Of a DNA stretch of 5,726 nucleotides, positions 1 through 5,726 are shown piece by piece. This stretch comes from Acidimicrobiia bacterium (GTDB lineage Bacteria > Actinomycetota > Acidimicrobiia > Spongiisociales > JAHEDJ01). Location of the stretch: the NCBI GenBank assembly GCA_030598025.1, contig JAUVQS010000104.1, positions 1 through 5,726 on the forward strand. The letters run 5' to 3'. The position numbers and the translations under genes were made by a program. Positions within the stretch are counted from its first letter, which is position 1. Every line of letters starts with the position of its first letter. The notes under the pieces are model-generated. The model was not told the origin of the DNA. It worked only from the letters and a program-made list of their open reading frames with translations, and did no database searches.

Positions 1-55
1 GGATTCGAATGACTCGCAACAGAGCCAATCCCACAGTAACGGATCGGCCGGCTCC

Positions 56-1375
56 TCAGCAGTCGAGTCCGGCCGTCAGACAGGCATCGGCCACCTCTTG
101 ACCAACCGACGCACCACCCTCGACGAGGCCCGCGCCGAGTGCTCCGGTCGAATCGGTGCCGCCAAGTCGGAGATCGAAGTTGAGCCCGAGCAGCCGAGCA
201 AGAGCTCCGTCGACGGTCCGCTCTGAAACTCGGCCATCAACGACCGCTTCCTCGATGGCAGACACCGCAGCAGCCACATCGCCGGGGTTCAGAATGAGAT
301 CAGATCCGGCCATCAAAGCCCTCACGGCTCGCTCCCCTGGTGTCCAGGCGGCGACCGCACCCATATTGGCCAGATCATCGGTCACGATCACGCCCGTGAA
401 TCCGAGATCGCTTCTGAGTTGCCCGTAGGTAATCGCACGTGACAGGGAGGCCGGAAGACCGTCGGCGTCCAGCGCCGGATAGGCAACGTGCCCGACCATC
501 ACCATCGGCACACCTGCCTCTATCGACGCCTCGAATGGAACCCGATCTGTTTTCGCCCACTCTTCACTCGGGGTCAGGATCACCGGGAGGGCGAGATGGC
601 TATCGACGGCGGTGTTCCCGTGGCCCGGAAAGTGTTTCACCGCCGCCGCGATTCCGGCCCGGTTGAATCCTCGAACAGCAGCGGCGGCCATGGCTGCCAC
701 CAGATCAGGGTCGCTGCCGAAGGAGCGATCACCGATAACCGGGTTGAGATCGCCAAGAACGTTCACGTCGACCACCGGAGCGAAATCTACATTGATACCC
801 AACGCGGCCAGTTGCACGCCCGTCGCCCACGAAGCCCGTTCGGTGAGTTCGGGATCGTTCAGTAACCCAAATACGTCGGCAGATGGGAACCGTTGAACAC
901 CATCAAACCTGATCCGATCGATTCTCCCGCCCTCTTGATCGACGGCGATAAACAATGGGATCTCACTCGCACCCTGGAGGAGAGAGATCATCTCCCGGAG
1001 TTGAACAGAGGAGACGAGGTTTCCGTTGGCGGATTTGAGCAAGAACCCGCCCACCGAATGGCCCTCGAGATACTCGAGAGCCGTCGATCCGTCGCTCCCA
1101 ACGAACTCGACCATCAGCAGCTGAGCAGCCTTATCGCCCATGTTCATCGAGCCGATGGACTGCTCGATGAACGCCGACCTCGGGTCCGGCCTGGTCGTCG
1201 AGGTCGTGGTCGGGCTGGTTGTCGAAGCCACCGCCGACGTCGTCGTAGTTGTTGAAGGGCGCAGGGTTGATGACGCGATACCGGACGTCGAGGTAGTCGC
1301 CACCGGAGCGCAGGCGGCGACGCCCATCAGCACCACAGCCGCCACCGCAACGCGCGACGAAACCCCTGACTTCAT
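56..1375 (-). CDS. nagZ: Secreted GH3 beta-N-acetylhexosaminidase lipoprotein (NagZ/LpqI-like)
   Basis: 439 aa. The family hydrolyses terminal beta-linked N-acetylglucosamine from cell-wall fragments, and LpqI is the mycobacterial lipoprotein version. Residues 1-21 form a lipoprotein signal peptide: a charged start, a hydrophobic core and a lipobox VAAC with Cys22 as the predicted lipid anchor. A Ser/Thr-rich low-complexity linker follows (about 27-62), then the GH3 barrel (about 65-400). Visible motifs are DQEGGRIDR (146-154), IGDRSFG (214-220), the NagZ loop KHFPGHGNTAVDSH (247-260) with the Asp258/His260 acid-base pair, and VTDDLANMGA (331-340) with Asp333 as the likely nucleophile. There is no second GH3 domain, which fits NagZ. 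A Gly-rich tail ends with Cys432 and Cys439. The start is the ATG giving a complete signal peptide, with a weak AGG about 7 nt upstream. It begins 30 bp after the acyl-CoA ligase stop, so co-transcription is likely. The family call is firm; the exact substrate is inferred. Confidence 0.95.
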   Translation of the reverse strand: MKSGVSSRVAVAAVVLMGVAACAPVATTSTSGIASSTLRPSTTTTTSAVASTTSPTTTSTTRPDPRSAFIEQSIGSMNMGDKAAQLLMVEFVGSDGSTALEYLEGHSVGGFLLKSANGNLVSSVQLREMISLLQGASEIPLFIAVDQEGGRIDRIRFDGVQRFPSADVFGLLNDPELTERASWATGVQLAALGINVDFAPVVDVNVLGDLNPVIGDRSFGSDPDLVAAMAAAAVRGFNRAGIAAAVKHFPGHGNTAVDSHLALPVILTPSEEWAKTDRVPFEASIEAGVPMVMVGHVAYPALDADGLPASLSRAITYGQLRSDLGFTGVIVTDDLANMGAVAAWTPGERAVRALMAGSDLILNPGDVAAAVSAIEEAVVDGRVSERTVDGALARLLGLNFDLRLGGTDSTGALGAGLVEGGASVGQEVADACLTAGLDC

Positions 1376-1387
1376 CGAACTGCCTAT

Positions 1388-1400
1388 CGTCGGGCCGACG
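1388..1400. repeat. Short palindrome between ligase and glycosidase genes
   Basis: CGTCGG and CCGACG flank a single G, filling nearly half of the 30-bp gap before the glycosidase start. In RNA it could fold as a 5-bp stem with a 3-nt loop, 12 nt upstream of the ATG, leaving the weak AGG ribosome-binding bases (1383-1385) unpaired. It might be a small operator or an mRNA hairpin, but a palindrome this short is common by chance in GC-rich DNA. Confidence 0.25.
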
Positions 1401-1405
1401 CCCGC

Positions 1406-3193
1406 CTACTTCGTGTAGATCGCTTCGATCACATCGGCGTACTTGTCGGAGACCACTCCGCGCTTGACCTTGAGCGTTGGCGTCAACTCGCCGCCCTCAA
1501 TGGTGAAATCGTCCGGGAGAATCCGGAAGGTACGCACCGATTCTGCCTTCGAAACAGCCTTGTTGGCATCGTCGACCGCATCCTGGATTTCGGCTCGCAG
1601 ATCCTCGTCACTCAAGACTTCCAACACATTTTCCGACTTGCCGTGCTCCTTGGCCCAATCCGGATAGACATCCGGATCGATAGTCACCAGAGCCGAAATG
1701 AACGGCTGTCCATCGCCTACGACCATGCACTGGCTGATCAATGCGTGGGCTCGCATTCGATCCTCGAGCACAGCCGGGGCAACGTTCTTGCCACCCGCCG
1801 TGACGATGAGTTCTTTCTTCCGGCCGGTGATGCTCAAGTAGCCGTCGACGTCGATTTCGCCGATATCGCCTGAGTGGAACCATCCGTCGTCGTCGAATAC
1901 CTCAGCCGTTGCGCGCTCGTTCTTCCAGTAGCCGCGGAACACGCAACCGCCCTTGATGAGAACCTCGCCGTCGTCGGCAACGGCCACGCTGCCACCGGAA
2001 GCCGGCCGTCCGACCGTGCCTATCCGAATGTCATCGGGGCGGTTGAAGAACGTTGCTGCTGTGGTCTCGGTCAGTCCGTAGCCTTCGAGAACCGTCACAC
2101 CGATTCCCTTGTAGAAGAAACCGAGTCGATCACCGAGAGCCGCTCCTCCAGAGATGGCGTATTCGAGACGACCTCCGAAGATGTCTCGCAACTTCCCGTA
2201 GACGAGCTTGTTGAAAAGCCCGTGCGCGAGTTTCGTCGTGAGTCTCACCGAGCCGGCTTGATCTTGCCTTGCGTATGAGATCGCAGTCTTGACAGCCATG
2301 TCGAAGATCGATCCCTTGCCGTCGGCATCGGCTCGGCTCTTGGCGGTGTTGTATACCTTTTCGAAGACCCTGGGCACCGAGAAGACCCAGCGCGGCTTGA
2401 ACATGGCCAGCTCCTCGACGAGTTGCGGGACCCCCGTCGAGAACCCGATCGTCACGCCCTTCGTGACACAACCAACCTGGACAACCTGGGCGAAGCTGTG
2501 TGCCAACGGAAGGAACATGAGGGTCGAGTTGCCCTCGGTGAACAGGTCGTGCAATTCACCCATGACCTGACGGCCGTCCCAGATGAAGTTGTAGTGAGTG
2601 AGCATGCAGCCCTTGGGCAGGCCGGTAGTGCCGGAGGTGTAGATGAGAAGTGCCAGATCGTCGTGAGATATCGAGGCGATGCGAGAAGCAAGTTCGCGGG
2701 AGGCATTCTCATTGGCGGCATCCGCCAGATCACTCAGGCCGCCCGAGTCGATGACGAAGATCTCTTTCAGTTCAGAGAACTCACCGGCAAAGGAGTCAAC
2801 AACGGCCTTCAGCTCATCGTTCTCGCAGAAGATCATCTTGGATCCGCTGTCGGTCAAGATCCACTTGACCTGGTCGGGCGATGACGTCTCATAGACCGTC
2901 ACGGGAACACCGCCTGCCATCCACACGGCGTATTGGGCAACCGTGAACTCCCATCGCGTTGCGGAGTAGATCGCTACCCGATCCCCCTTGTCGAGGCCCT
3001 TGGCAATCAGTCCGGCTGCGAGCGGCTCAACTCTGCCGAGCATATCCCTGGTCGAAATATCGACGAACCGATCACCGTCTCGGTAGGCGAGAGCAGGGGC
3101 ATCGGGATGAGACTCAGCCCGCGCGATGAACGCAGACACGGCGTTGTCGTCGGCTGCGACGATTGTCTCACCGGGACTCGTGTACTTCTTCAT
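1406..3193 (-). CDS. fadD: Long-chain fatty-acid--CoA ligase (FadD15-like, AMP-forming)
   Basis: 595 aa, the usual length for this family. It activates fatty acids with ATP and CoA through an acyl-adenylate, and is probably cytosolic or membrane-associated. The ANL-superfamily motifs are all present in order: phosphate loop YTSGTTGLPKG (185-195), GYGLTET (371-377), HSGD (440-443), the hinge and A8 stretch from GRKKELIV to GGKN (457-470), and TPTLKVKR (571-578) with Lys575 as the likely adenylation lysine. Phrases such as VPRVFEKVYNTA and GGKNVAPAVLEDRMRAH match what I recall of Mycobacterium tuberculosis FadD15. The reading frame stays open 90 codons upstream, but that part has no family character. 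The chosen ATG has AGGAGG 6 nt before it and the expected N-terminus. It lies 79 bp after the racemase gene, which fits a shared role in activating and processing fatty or methyl-branched acids. Chain-length preference cannot be read from sequence. Confidence 0.96.
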   Translation of the reverse strand: MKKYTSPGETIVAADDNAVSAFIARAESHPDAPALAYRDGDRFVDISTRDMLGRVEPLAAGLIAKGLDKGDRVAIYSATRWEFTVAQYAVWMAGGVPVTVYETSSPDQVKWILTDSGSKMIFCENDELKAVVDSFAGEFSELKEIFVIDSGGLSDLADAANENASRELASRIASISHDDLALLIYTSGTTGLPKGCMLTHYNFIWDGRQVMGELHDLFTEGNSTLMFLPLAHSFAQVVQVGCVTKGVTIGFSTGVPQLVEELAMFKPRWVFSVPRVFEKVYNTAKSRADADGKGSIFDMAVKTAISYARQDQAGSVRLTTKLAHGLFNKLVYGKLRDIFGGRLEYAISGGAALGDRLGFFYKGIGVTVLEGYGLTETTAATFFNRPDDIRIGTVGRPASGGSVAVADDGEVLIKGGCVFRGYWKNERATAEVFDDDGWFHSGDIGEIDVDGYLSITGRKKELIVTAGGKNVAPAVLEDRMRAHALISQCMVVGDGQPFISALVTIDPDVYPDWAKEHGKSENVLEVLSDEDLRAEIQDAVDDANKAVSKAESVRTFRILPDDFTIEGGELTPTLKVKRGVVSDKYADVIEAIYTK

Positions 3194-3199
3194 GACCGT

Positions 3200-3205
3200 C
3201 CTCCT
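3200..3205 (-). promoter_or_regulatory. Strong Shine-Dalgarno of the acyl-CoA ligase
   Basis: The minus strand reads AGGAGG with a 6-nt spacer to the ATG at 3193. This is the only perfect ribosome binding site seen before a gene in the window. It decides the ligase start over the 90-codon upstream extension, and suggests the ligase is translated independently of the racemase before it. Confidence 0.85.
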
Positions 3206-3272
3206 GGGACCGCGACCGGAACGGCGACCTAGCGGCGCCGATTCGATGCTAGCCAGTGGGAGTGAGGCCGAA

Positions 3273-4400
3273 TCAGGCCACGATGCCGGAGGCCCGCAAC
3301 CCGGCGATTTCGCTCGGGGAGTGCCCGATCTCGGCCAGGACCTCGTCGGTATGTGCGCCGGTTTCGACTCGATCACCGTCGAGCGCACTCGGAGTGCGGG
3401 AAAAGCGGGGCGCCGGTGCGGGCATGACCGTCGCGCCGACCTCGACGAAGGCTCCCCGAGCAATGCTGTGCTCGTGTTTGGGAGCTTCAGACCACGACAA
3501 CACCGGGCTGACGCAAGCGTCGGTACCTCGAAACACGTCGCTCCACTCAGCCCGCGTCTTTGTGGCGAACACCGACGTGAACCGCTCCCGGAGGGATGGC
3601 CACCCGGATCGATCCATTTGGGAAGGGAGTTCGACCTCGCTCAGTTGAAGGCCTTCGAGCAGTTCCGCGTAGAACTGAGGTTCCAATGCTCCGACCGCCA
3701 TGTACCCGCCGTCCGCAGTCTCGTAGGTCGCGTAGAACGGCGCGCCTCCGTCCAGCAGGTTGGAGTCTCGCTCATCTACCCAGAGCCCGGAAGCACGCAT
3801 CTCGTGGAACATGGTGGTCAGCATCGAAGAGCCATCGACCATCGCCGCGTCCACAACCTGTCCGATCCCCGAGGCTCGGGTCTCGTGAAGTGCGGCGAGA
3901 ACACCGACGACGAGAAACATCGCTCCTCCTCCGAAATCACCAACCAGATTCAGCGGTGGAGGGGGCGGTCGGTCTCCCGAGCCGATCGGCCACAAGGCGC
4001 CGGAAATCGCCAGGTAGTCGATGTCGTGCCCGGCCGTCTGCGCGAGGGGGCCCTCCTGGCCCCAACCGGTCATCCTCCCGTAAACCAACTTCGGGTTCCG
4101 GGCTAGACACTCCTCCGGTCCGACCCCCAACCGTTCGGCAACACCGGGGCGGAAGCCTTCGATGAGGACATCGGCCCCCTGCACCAATTTCATCACGACG
4201 TCCAGTCCGTCGGGATTCTTGAGATCGACGGCGATCGAGCGACGGCCTCTCGCCATGAAACCGGGGATCCAGGTCGAAGCCGCCGCAGTTCGATCGACCT
4301 GGATCACGTCGGCGCCCATGTCGGCGAGAAGCATCCCCGCGAATGGCCCGGGCCCGATCCCGGCCAACTCAACAACGGTGAGGCCGGCCAGGGGTCCCAT
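3273..4400 (-). CDS. mcr: Alpha-methylacyl-CoA racemase (CaiB/BaiF CoA-transferase family III)
   Basis: 375 aa. It should interconvert (2R)- and (2S)-2-methylacyl-CoA esters so that methyl-branched acids or sterol side chains can enter beta-oxidation. The N-terminus MGPLAGLTVVELAGIGPGPF and the stretch MLLADMGADVIQVDR (23-37) are typical of the family. The catalytic set of M. tuberculosis MCR (His126, Asp156, Glu241) is matched with an offset of one: His125 in GHDIDYLAISGAL, Asp155 in NLVGDFGGGA and Glu240 in VGALEPQFY. This marks it as a racemase rather than a formyl-CoA or carnitine CoA-transferase, which carry a catalytic Asp elsewhere. Length is normal. Five consecutive prolines (145-149) precede the Asp155 motif. 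The ATG lies 2 bp after the stop of the membrane-protein gene with no clear Shine-Dalgarno, so translation is probably coupled. The acyl-CoA ligase follows. The racemase subtype is well supported; its physiological substrate is unknown. Confidence 0.95.
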   Translation of the reverse strand: MGPLAGLTVVELAGIGPGPFAGMLLADMGADVIQVDRTAAASTWIPGFMARGRRSIAVDLKNPDGLDVVMKLVQGADVLIEGFRPGVAERLGVGPEECLARNPKLVYGRMTGWGQEGPLAQTAGHDIDYLAISGALWPIGSGDRPPPPPLNLVGDFGGGAMFLVVGVLAALHETRASGIGQVVDAAMVDGSSMLTTMFHEMRASGLWVDERDSNLLDGGAPFYATYETADGGYMAVGALEPQFYAELLEGLQLSEVELPSQMDRSGWPSLRERFTSVFATKTRAEWSDVFRGTDACVSPVLSWSEAPKHEHSIARGAFVEVGATVMPAPAPRFSRTPSALDGDRVETGAHTDEVLAEIGHSPSEIAGLRASGIVA

Positions 4401-4402
4401 GG

Positions 4403-5479
4403 TCAGGCCGAAGCGCCCTGCTCGTCGACGACGGGATGGACTTCGAGGTAGCCCGAGATGACCGCCTGGATGATTGCAGCTGTTGGAAGAGCGATTATTG
4501 CGCCAAGAGCGCCGAGCACTCCGATTCCCGCTATCGCAGACCCGAATGCCACCGCCGGATGCAGGGACATCGTCCTGGCCGTGATCCTGGGAGCCAGCAG
4601 ATAGTTCTCGATCTGCTGATAGGCGATGAGCACCGCGAGCACCCACAAGGCCTTGGCCGGTGACTCGAAGAATGCGGCCAGAACTGGAAGCACGGCCGCG
4701 ATGTAGGCGCCAACCGCCGGAACGAACTGCGAAACGACACCTACCCAAATGGCCAGTGCCAGGGCATTGGGGACTCCGATAACGCGCAAAGCAATCCAGG
4801 TGATGAGAGCCGATGCGGCTGCCAAGAGGAGTCGGGAGTAGACATACCCCCCGGTCTTCTCCACCGCGATCTCCCAGATGCGCAGCATCTCTCGCTGACG
4901 ATCAGGGGGAAACACCCGTAGCACTACTCGCCGGAACTTCGGACCTTCGGCAACCATGTAGAAGGAGAACAGGGCCACAGTGAGGCCGGTGATCACCGCT
5001 CCCAGCAGAGCCGATCCGAAACCCAGCACGCCCGACGCCAGATCGGTGCCGTAGTCAGACAGAAGCCCTTCGAAGTCGGGCGAACCTCCCTCGAACATCG
5101 ACTCCGAGATGTCGATATCGAGCCACTCGTCGAGAGCAGCAGTGACCTCTTCGACGTAACTCGGTAGATCCTCTGCAATCGCACTGCCCTGGTCGATGAT
5201 GGCGGGCACCATGATGGCAATGAAGGCCCCAACTAGAACTGCGGACACAATGAAGACAAGGCCGGTCGCAGCCCCGCGTTTCCATCCTCGACCGGCCAGG
5301 TATTTGACGGCAGGTTCCAGTGCGAACGATACGAACACCGCCATCAGCAGAGCCAGGATCAGTCCGGTTACCCGATTGAATAGCCAGAGCACTGCGGCAG
5401 TCAATAGGACGGCGAAGATCGCGTACCAGACTCCTCGTCGAAACCAGGTTGGGACTGACGTCGGTTCGCGATCATTCAT
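4403..5479 (-). CDS. AI-2E family transporter (PerM/TqsA-like membrane protein)
   Basis: 358 aa from the chosen start. It belongs to the AI-2 exporter-like superfamily, whose members include the quorum-signal exporter TqsA and Na+/H+ antiporters, so substrate cannot be deduced from family alone. The pattern is typical: two hydrophobic spans (about 18-56), one at 70-92, an acidic extracytoplasmic region (about 95-146), a span near 148-176, then a basic segment with PPDRQREMLRIWE (191-203). The conserved C-terminal half follows, with GGYVYSRLL (210-218), QFVPAVGAYIAAVLP (251-265), QQIENYLLAPRI (288-299) and hydrophobic spans to 343. The start is uncertain: ATG at 5479 (MNDREP) is preferred, but an in-frame ATG at 5506 or TTG at 5512 would add 9 or 11 residues. 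None has a Shine-Dalgarno. A possible -10 box just before 5479 suits a leaderless transcript. It ends 2 bp before the racemase gene. Confidence 0.92.
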   Translation of the reverse strand: MNDREPTSVPTWFRRGVWYAIFAVLLTAAVLWLFNRVTGLILALLMAVFVSFALEPAVKYLAGRGWKRGAATGLVFIVSAVLVGAFIAIMVPAIIDQGSAIAEDLPSYVEEVTAALDEWLDIDISESMFEGGSPDFEGLLSDYGTDLASGVLGFGSALLGAVITGLTVALFSFYMVAEGPKFRRVVLRVFPPDRQREMLRIWEIAVEKTGGYVYSRLLLAAASALITWIALRVIGVPNALALAIWVGVVSQFVPAVGAYIAAVLPVLAAFFESPAKALWVLAVLIAYQQIENYLLAPRITARTMSLHPAVAFGSAIAGIGVLGALGAIIALPTAAIIQAVISGYLEVHPVVDEQGASA

Positions 5480-5487
5480 GCTTGCGC

Positions 5488-5493
5488 AGGATA
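5488..5493 (-). promoter_or_regulatory. Possible -10 element for a leaderless transcript
   Basis: The minus strand reads TATCCT, matching the actinobacterial TANNNT pattern, and ends 8 nt before the ATG at 5479. Initiation 6 to 9 nt downstream would put the 5' end of the mRNA at or next to that ATG, which would explain the missing ribosome binding site. I see no good -35 hexamer at 16 to 19 nt, so this is tentative. Confidence 0.3.
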
Positions 5494-5512
5494 CGGCGCC
5501 GACCATCAACAA

Positions 5513-5609
5513 CCGTGGATTCAGCAGATGGCTACTCGCCGCTGCGATCTTCTTCGGAGCACCCGAAGAAGATCACCACAACCTCCTGCAACTCGGGTGG
5601 AATCCACGG
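5513..5609. repeat. Outer 10-bp inverted repeat around the stem-loop
   Basis: CCGTGGATTC at 5513-5522 is the exact reverse complement of GAATCCACGG at 5600-5609. The arms enclose the 12-bp hairpin almost symmetrically, with 23 nt on one side and 25 nt on the other, so the two could form a nested structure. One arm lies in the gap just before the AI-2E-family gene and the other inside the upstream gene. A 10-bp pair at this distance could arise by chance in a window this size; the concentric placement is what makes it notable. Confidence 0.5.
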
Positions 5610-5726
5610 AAAGTCAGCGAACGCCTGACGGTCGGCAGTGGAGTCGAATCGGGCCTGTGCCTCCTCGCAGAACGCAATGGCCTCTTTGTCAACCGCCCCG
5701 GCCACCTGGGCCTCGGGAGAATCCCA
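5532..5726 (-). CDS. 3' end of an unrecognised protein gene (start beyond window)
   Basis: An open frame enters at the right edge and runs 64 codons to a TAG at 5532-5534. No Met codon lies inside it, so the start is outside the window. The visible C-terminus begins WDSPEAQVAG and ends SEEDRSGE. It has an acidic, alanine-rich, probably helical part with one Cys (AIAFCEEAQ), a PWIPPEL turn, then a hydrophobic VVVIFF strand followed by GCSEED with a second Cys. I do not recognise a family and see no catalytic motif or membrane span. It has the same direction as the genes after it, and its stop lies 52 bp before the preferred start of the AI-2E-family gene. Support comes from the uninterrupted frame, natural composition and orientation; the main doubt is its shortness. 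Confidence 0.68.
   Translation of the reverse strand, partial: WDSPEAQVAGAVDKEAIAFCEEAQARFDSTADRQAFADFPWIPPELQEVVVIFFGCSEEDRSGE
5546..5574. repeat. Perfect 12-bp stem-loop at the 3' end of the partial gene
   Basis: GATCTTCTTCGG and CCGAAGAAGATC pair perfectly around a 5-nt loop (AGCAC on the plus strand). The structure sits within the last codons of the partial gene, ending 11 nt before its stop codon in the direction of transcription. No T-run follows on either strand, so it is not a canonical Rho-independent terminator. It could be a U-tract-less terminator, an RNA-stability or processing hairpin, or a protein-binding site. The repeat itself is certain; its function is not. Confidence 0.6.

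Noticed and set aside
1..12. TTCGAAT resembling a tRNA T-loop at the left edge
   Set aside because: The flanking bases do not give the G53-C61 pair on either strand, and no CCA end or acceptor stem is visible.
1..34. GTG at 34-32 on the minus strand opening a hydrophobic frame to the left edge
   Set aside because: Only 11 codons are visible and there is no Shine-Dalgarno or -10 box, so a downstream gene start cannot be supported.
2..226. Plus-strand frame open from the left edge as the end of a convergent gene
   Set aside because: It would overlap the 3' part of the well-supported glycosidase by about 170 bp and has a Ser/Arg/Glu-rich antisense-like composition.
1189..1300. Repetitive GTCGTCG/GTTGTCG-like stretch as a tandem repeat element
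   Set aside because: In the minus-strand frame it encodes the Ser/Thr-rich linker of the lipoprotein. The units are irregular and explained by low-complexity coding.
3246..3251. TAGCAT on the minus strand in the 79-bp gap as a -10 box for the ligase
   Set aside because: It matches TANNNT, but the best upstream hexamer (TTCGGC at 16 nt) is a poor -35 and one such match is expected by chance. Too weak to list as a feature.
3194..3463. 90-codon N-terminal extension of the acyl-CoA ligase
   Set aside because: It has no family similarity, overlaps the racemase 3' end, and the ATG at 3193 carries a perfect AGGAGG at 6 nt.
3126..4106. Plus-strand open frame of 326 codons opposite the racemase and ligase 5' end
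   Set aside because: It lies antisense to two strongly supported enzymes, its translation is rich in Arg, Pro, Gly and Ser without domain character, and it fits a GC-rich shadow frame.
4401..4748. 116-codon N-terminal extension of the racemase
   Set aside because: It would overlap the AI-2E-family gene in another frame. The ATG at 4400 gives the canonical family N-terminus and the catalytic residues numbered as in MCR minus one.

Overview
The window looks like a piece of chromosome from an actinobacterium. All supported genes lie on the minus strand, so the order of transcription runs from high to low coordinates. The base composition is moderately GC-rich (by eye a little under 60 percent, not counted). 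The proteins resemble actinobacterial types: a FadD15-like acyl-CoA ligase, an MCR-type 2-methylacyl-CoA racemase and an LpqI/NagZ-like lipoprotein. The intermediate GC content and an organisation unlike Streptomyces or Mycobacterium would suit an environmental lineage such as Acidimicrobiia, but that placement is a guess.

Layout in transcription order. (1) 5726-5532: the 3' end of an unrecognised gene whose start lies beyond the right edge. Its last codons contain a perfect 12-bp stem-loop, which is bracketed by a 10-bp inverted repeat. (2) 5479-4403: an AI-2E/PerM-family multispanning membrane protein, possibly read from its own leaderless promoter. (3) 4400-3273: a CaiB/BaiF (class III CoA-transferase) family protein of the alpha-methylacyl-CoA racemase type, with all three catalytic residues in place, starting 2 bp after the previous stop. 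(4) 3193-1406: a long-chain acyl-CoA synthetase with a perfect AGGAGG ribosome binding site. (5) 1375-56: a secreted GH3 beta-N-acetylhexosaminidase lipoprotein, 30 bp after the previous stop. Bases 1-55 lie downstream of the last stop and hold nothing I can support.

Genes 2 to 5 have gaps of 2, 79 and 30 bp and no convincing terminator between them, so they may form one transcription unit. The ligase and racemase make functional sense together: the ligase activates a fatty or branched acid to its CoA thioester, and the racemase sets the configuration at C2 so that a 2-methylacyl-CoA can enter beta-oxidation. The link of this pair to a membrane permease-like protein and a cell-wall-recycling glycosidase is only positional.

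I see no CRISPR array, mobile element, RNA gene or defence-type system. The protein-coding content is ordinary. The least explained signal is the nested inverted-repeat structure at 5513-5609.
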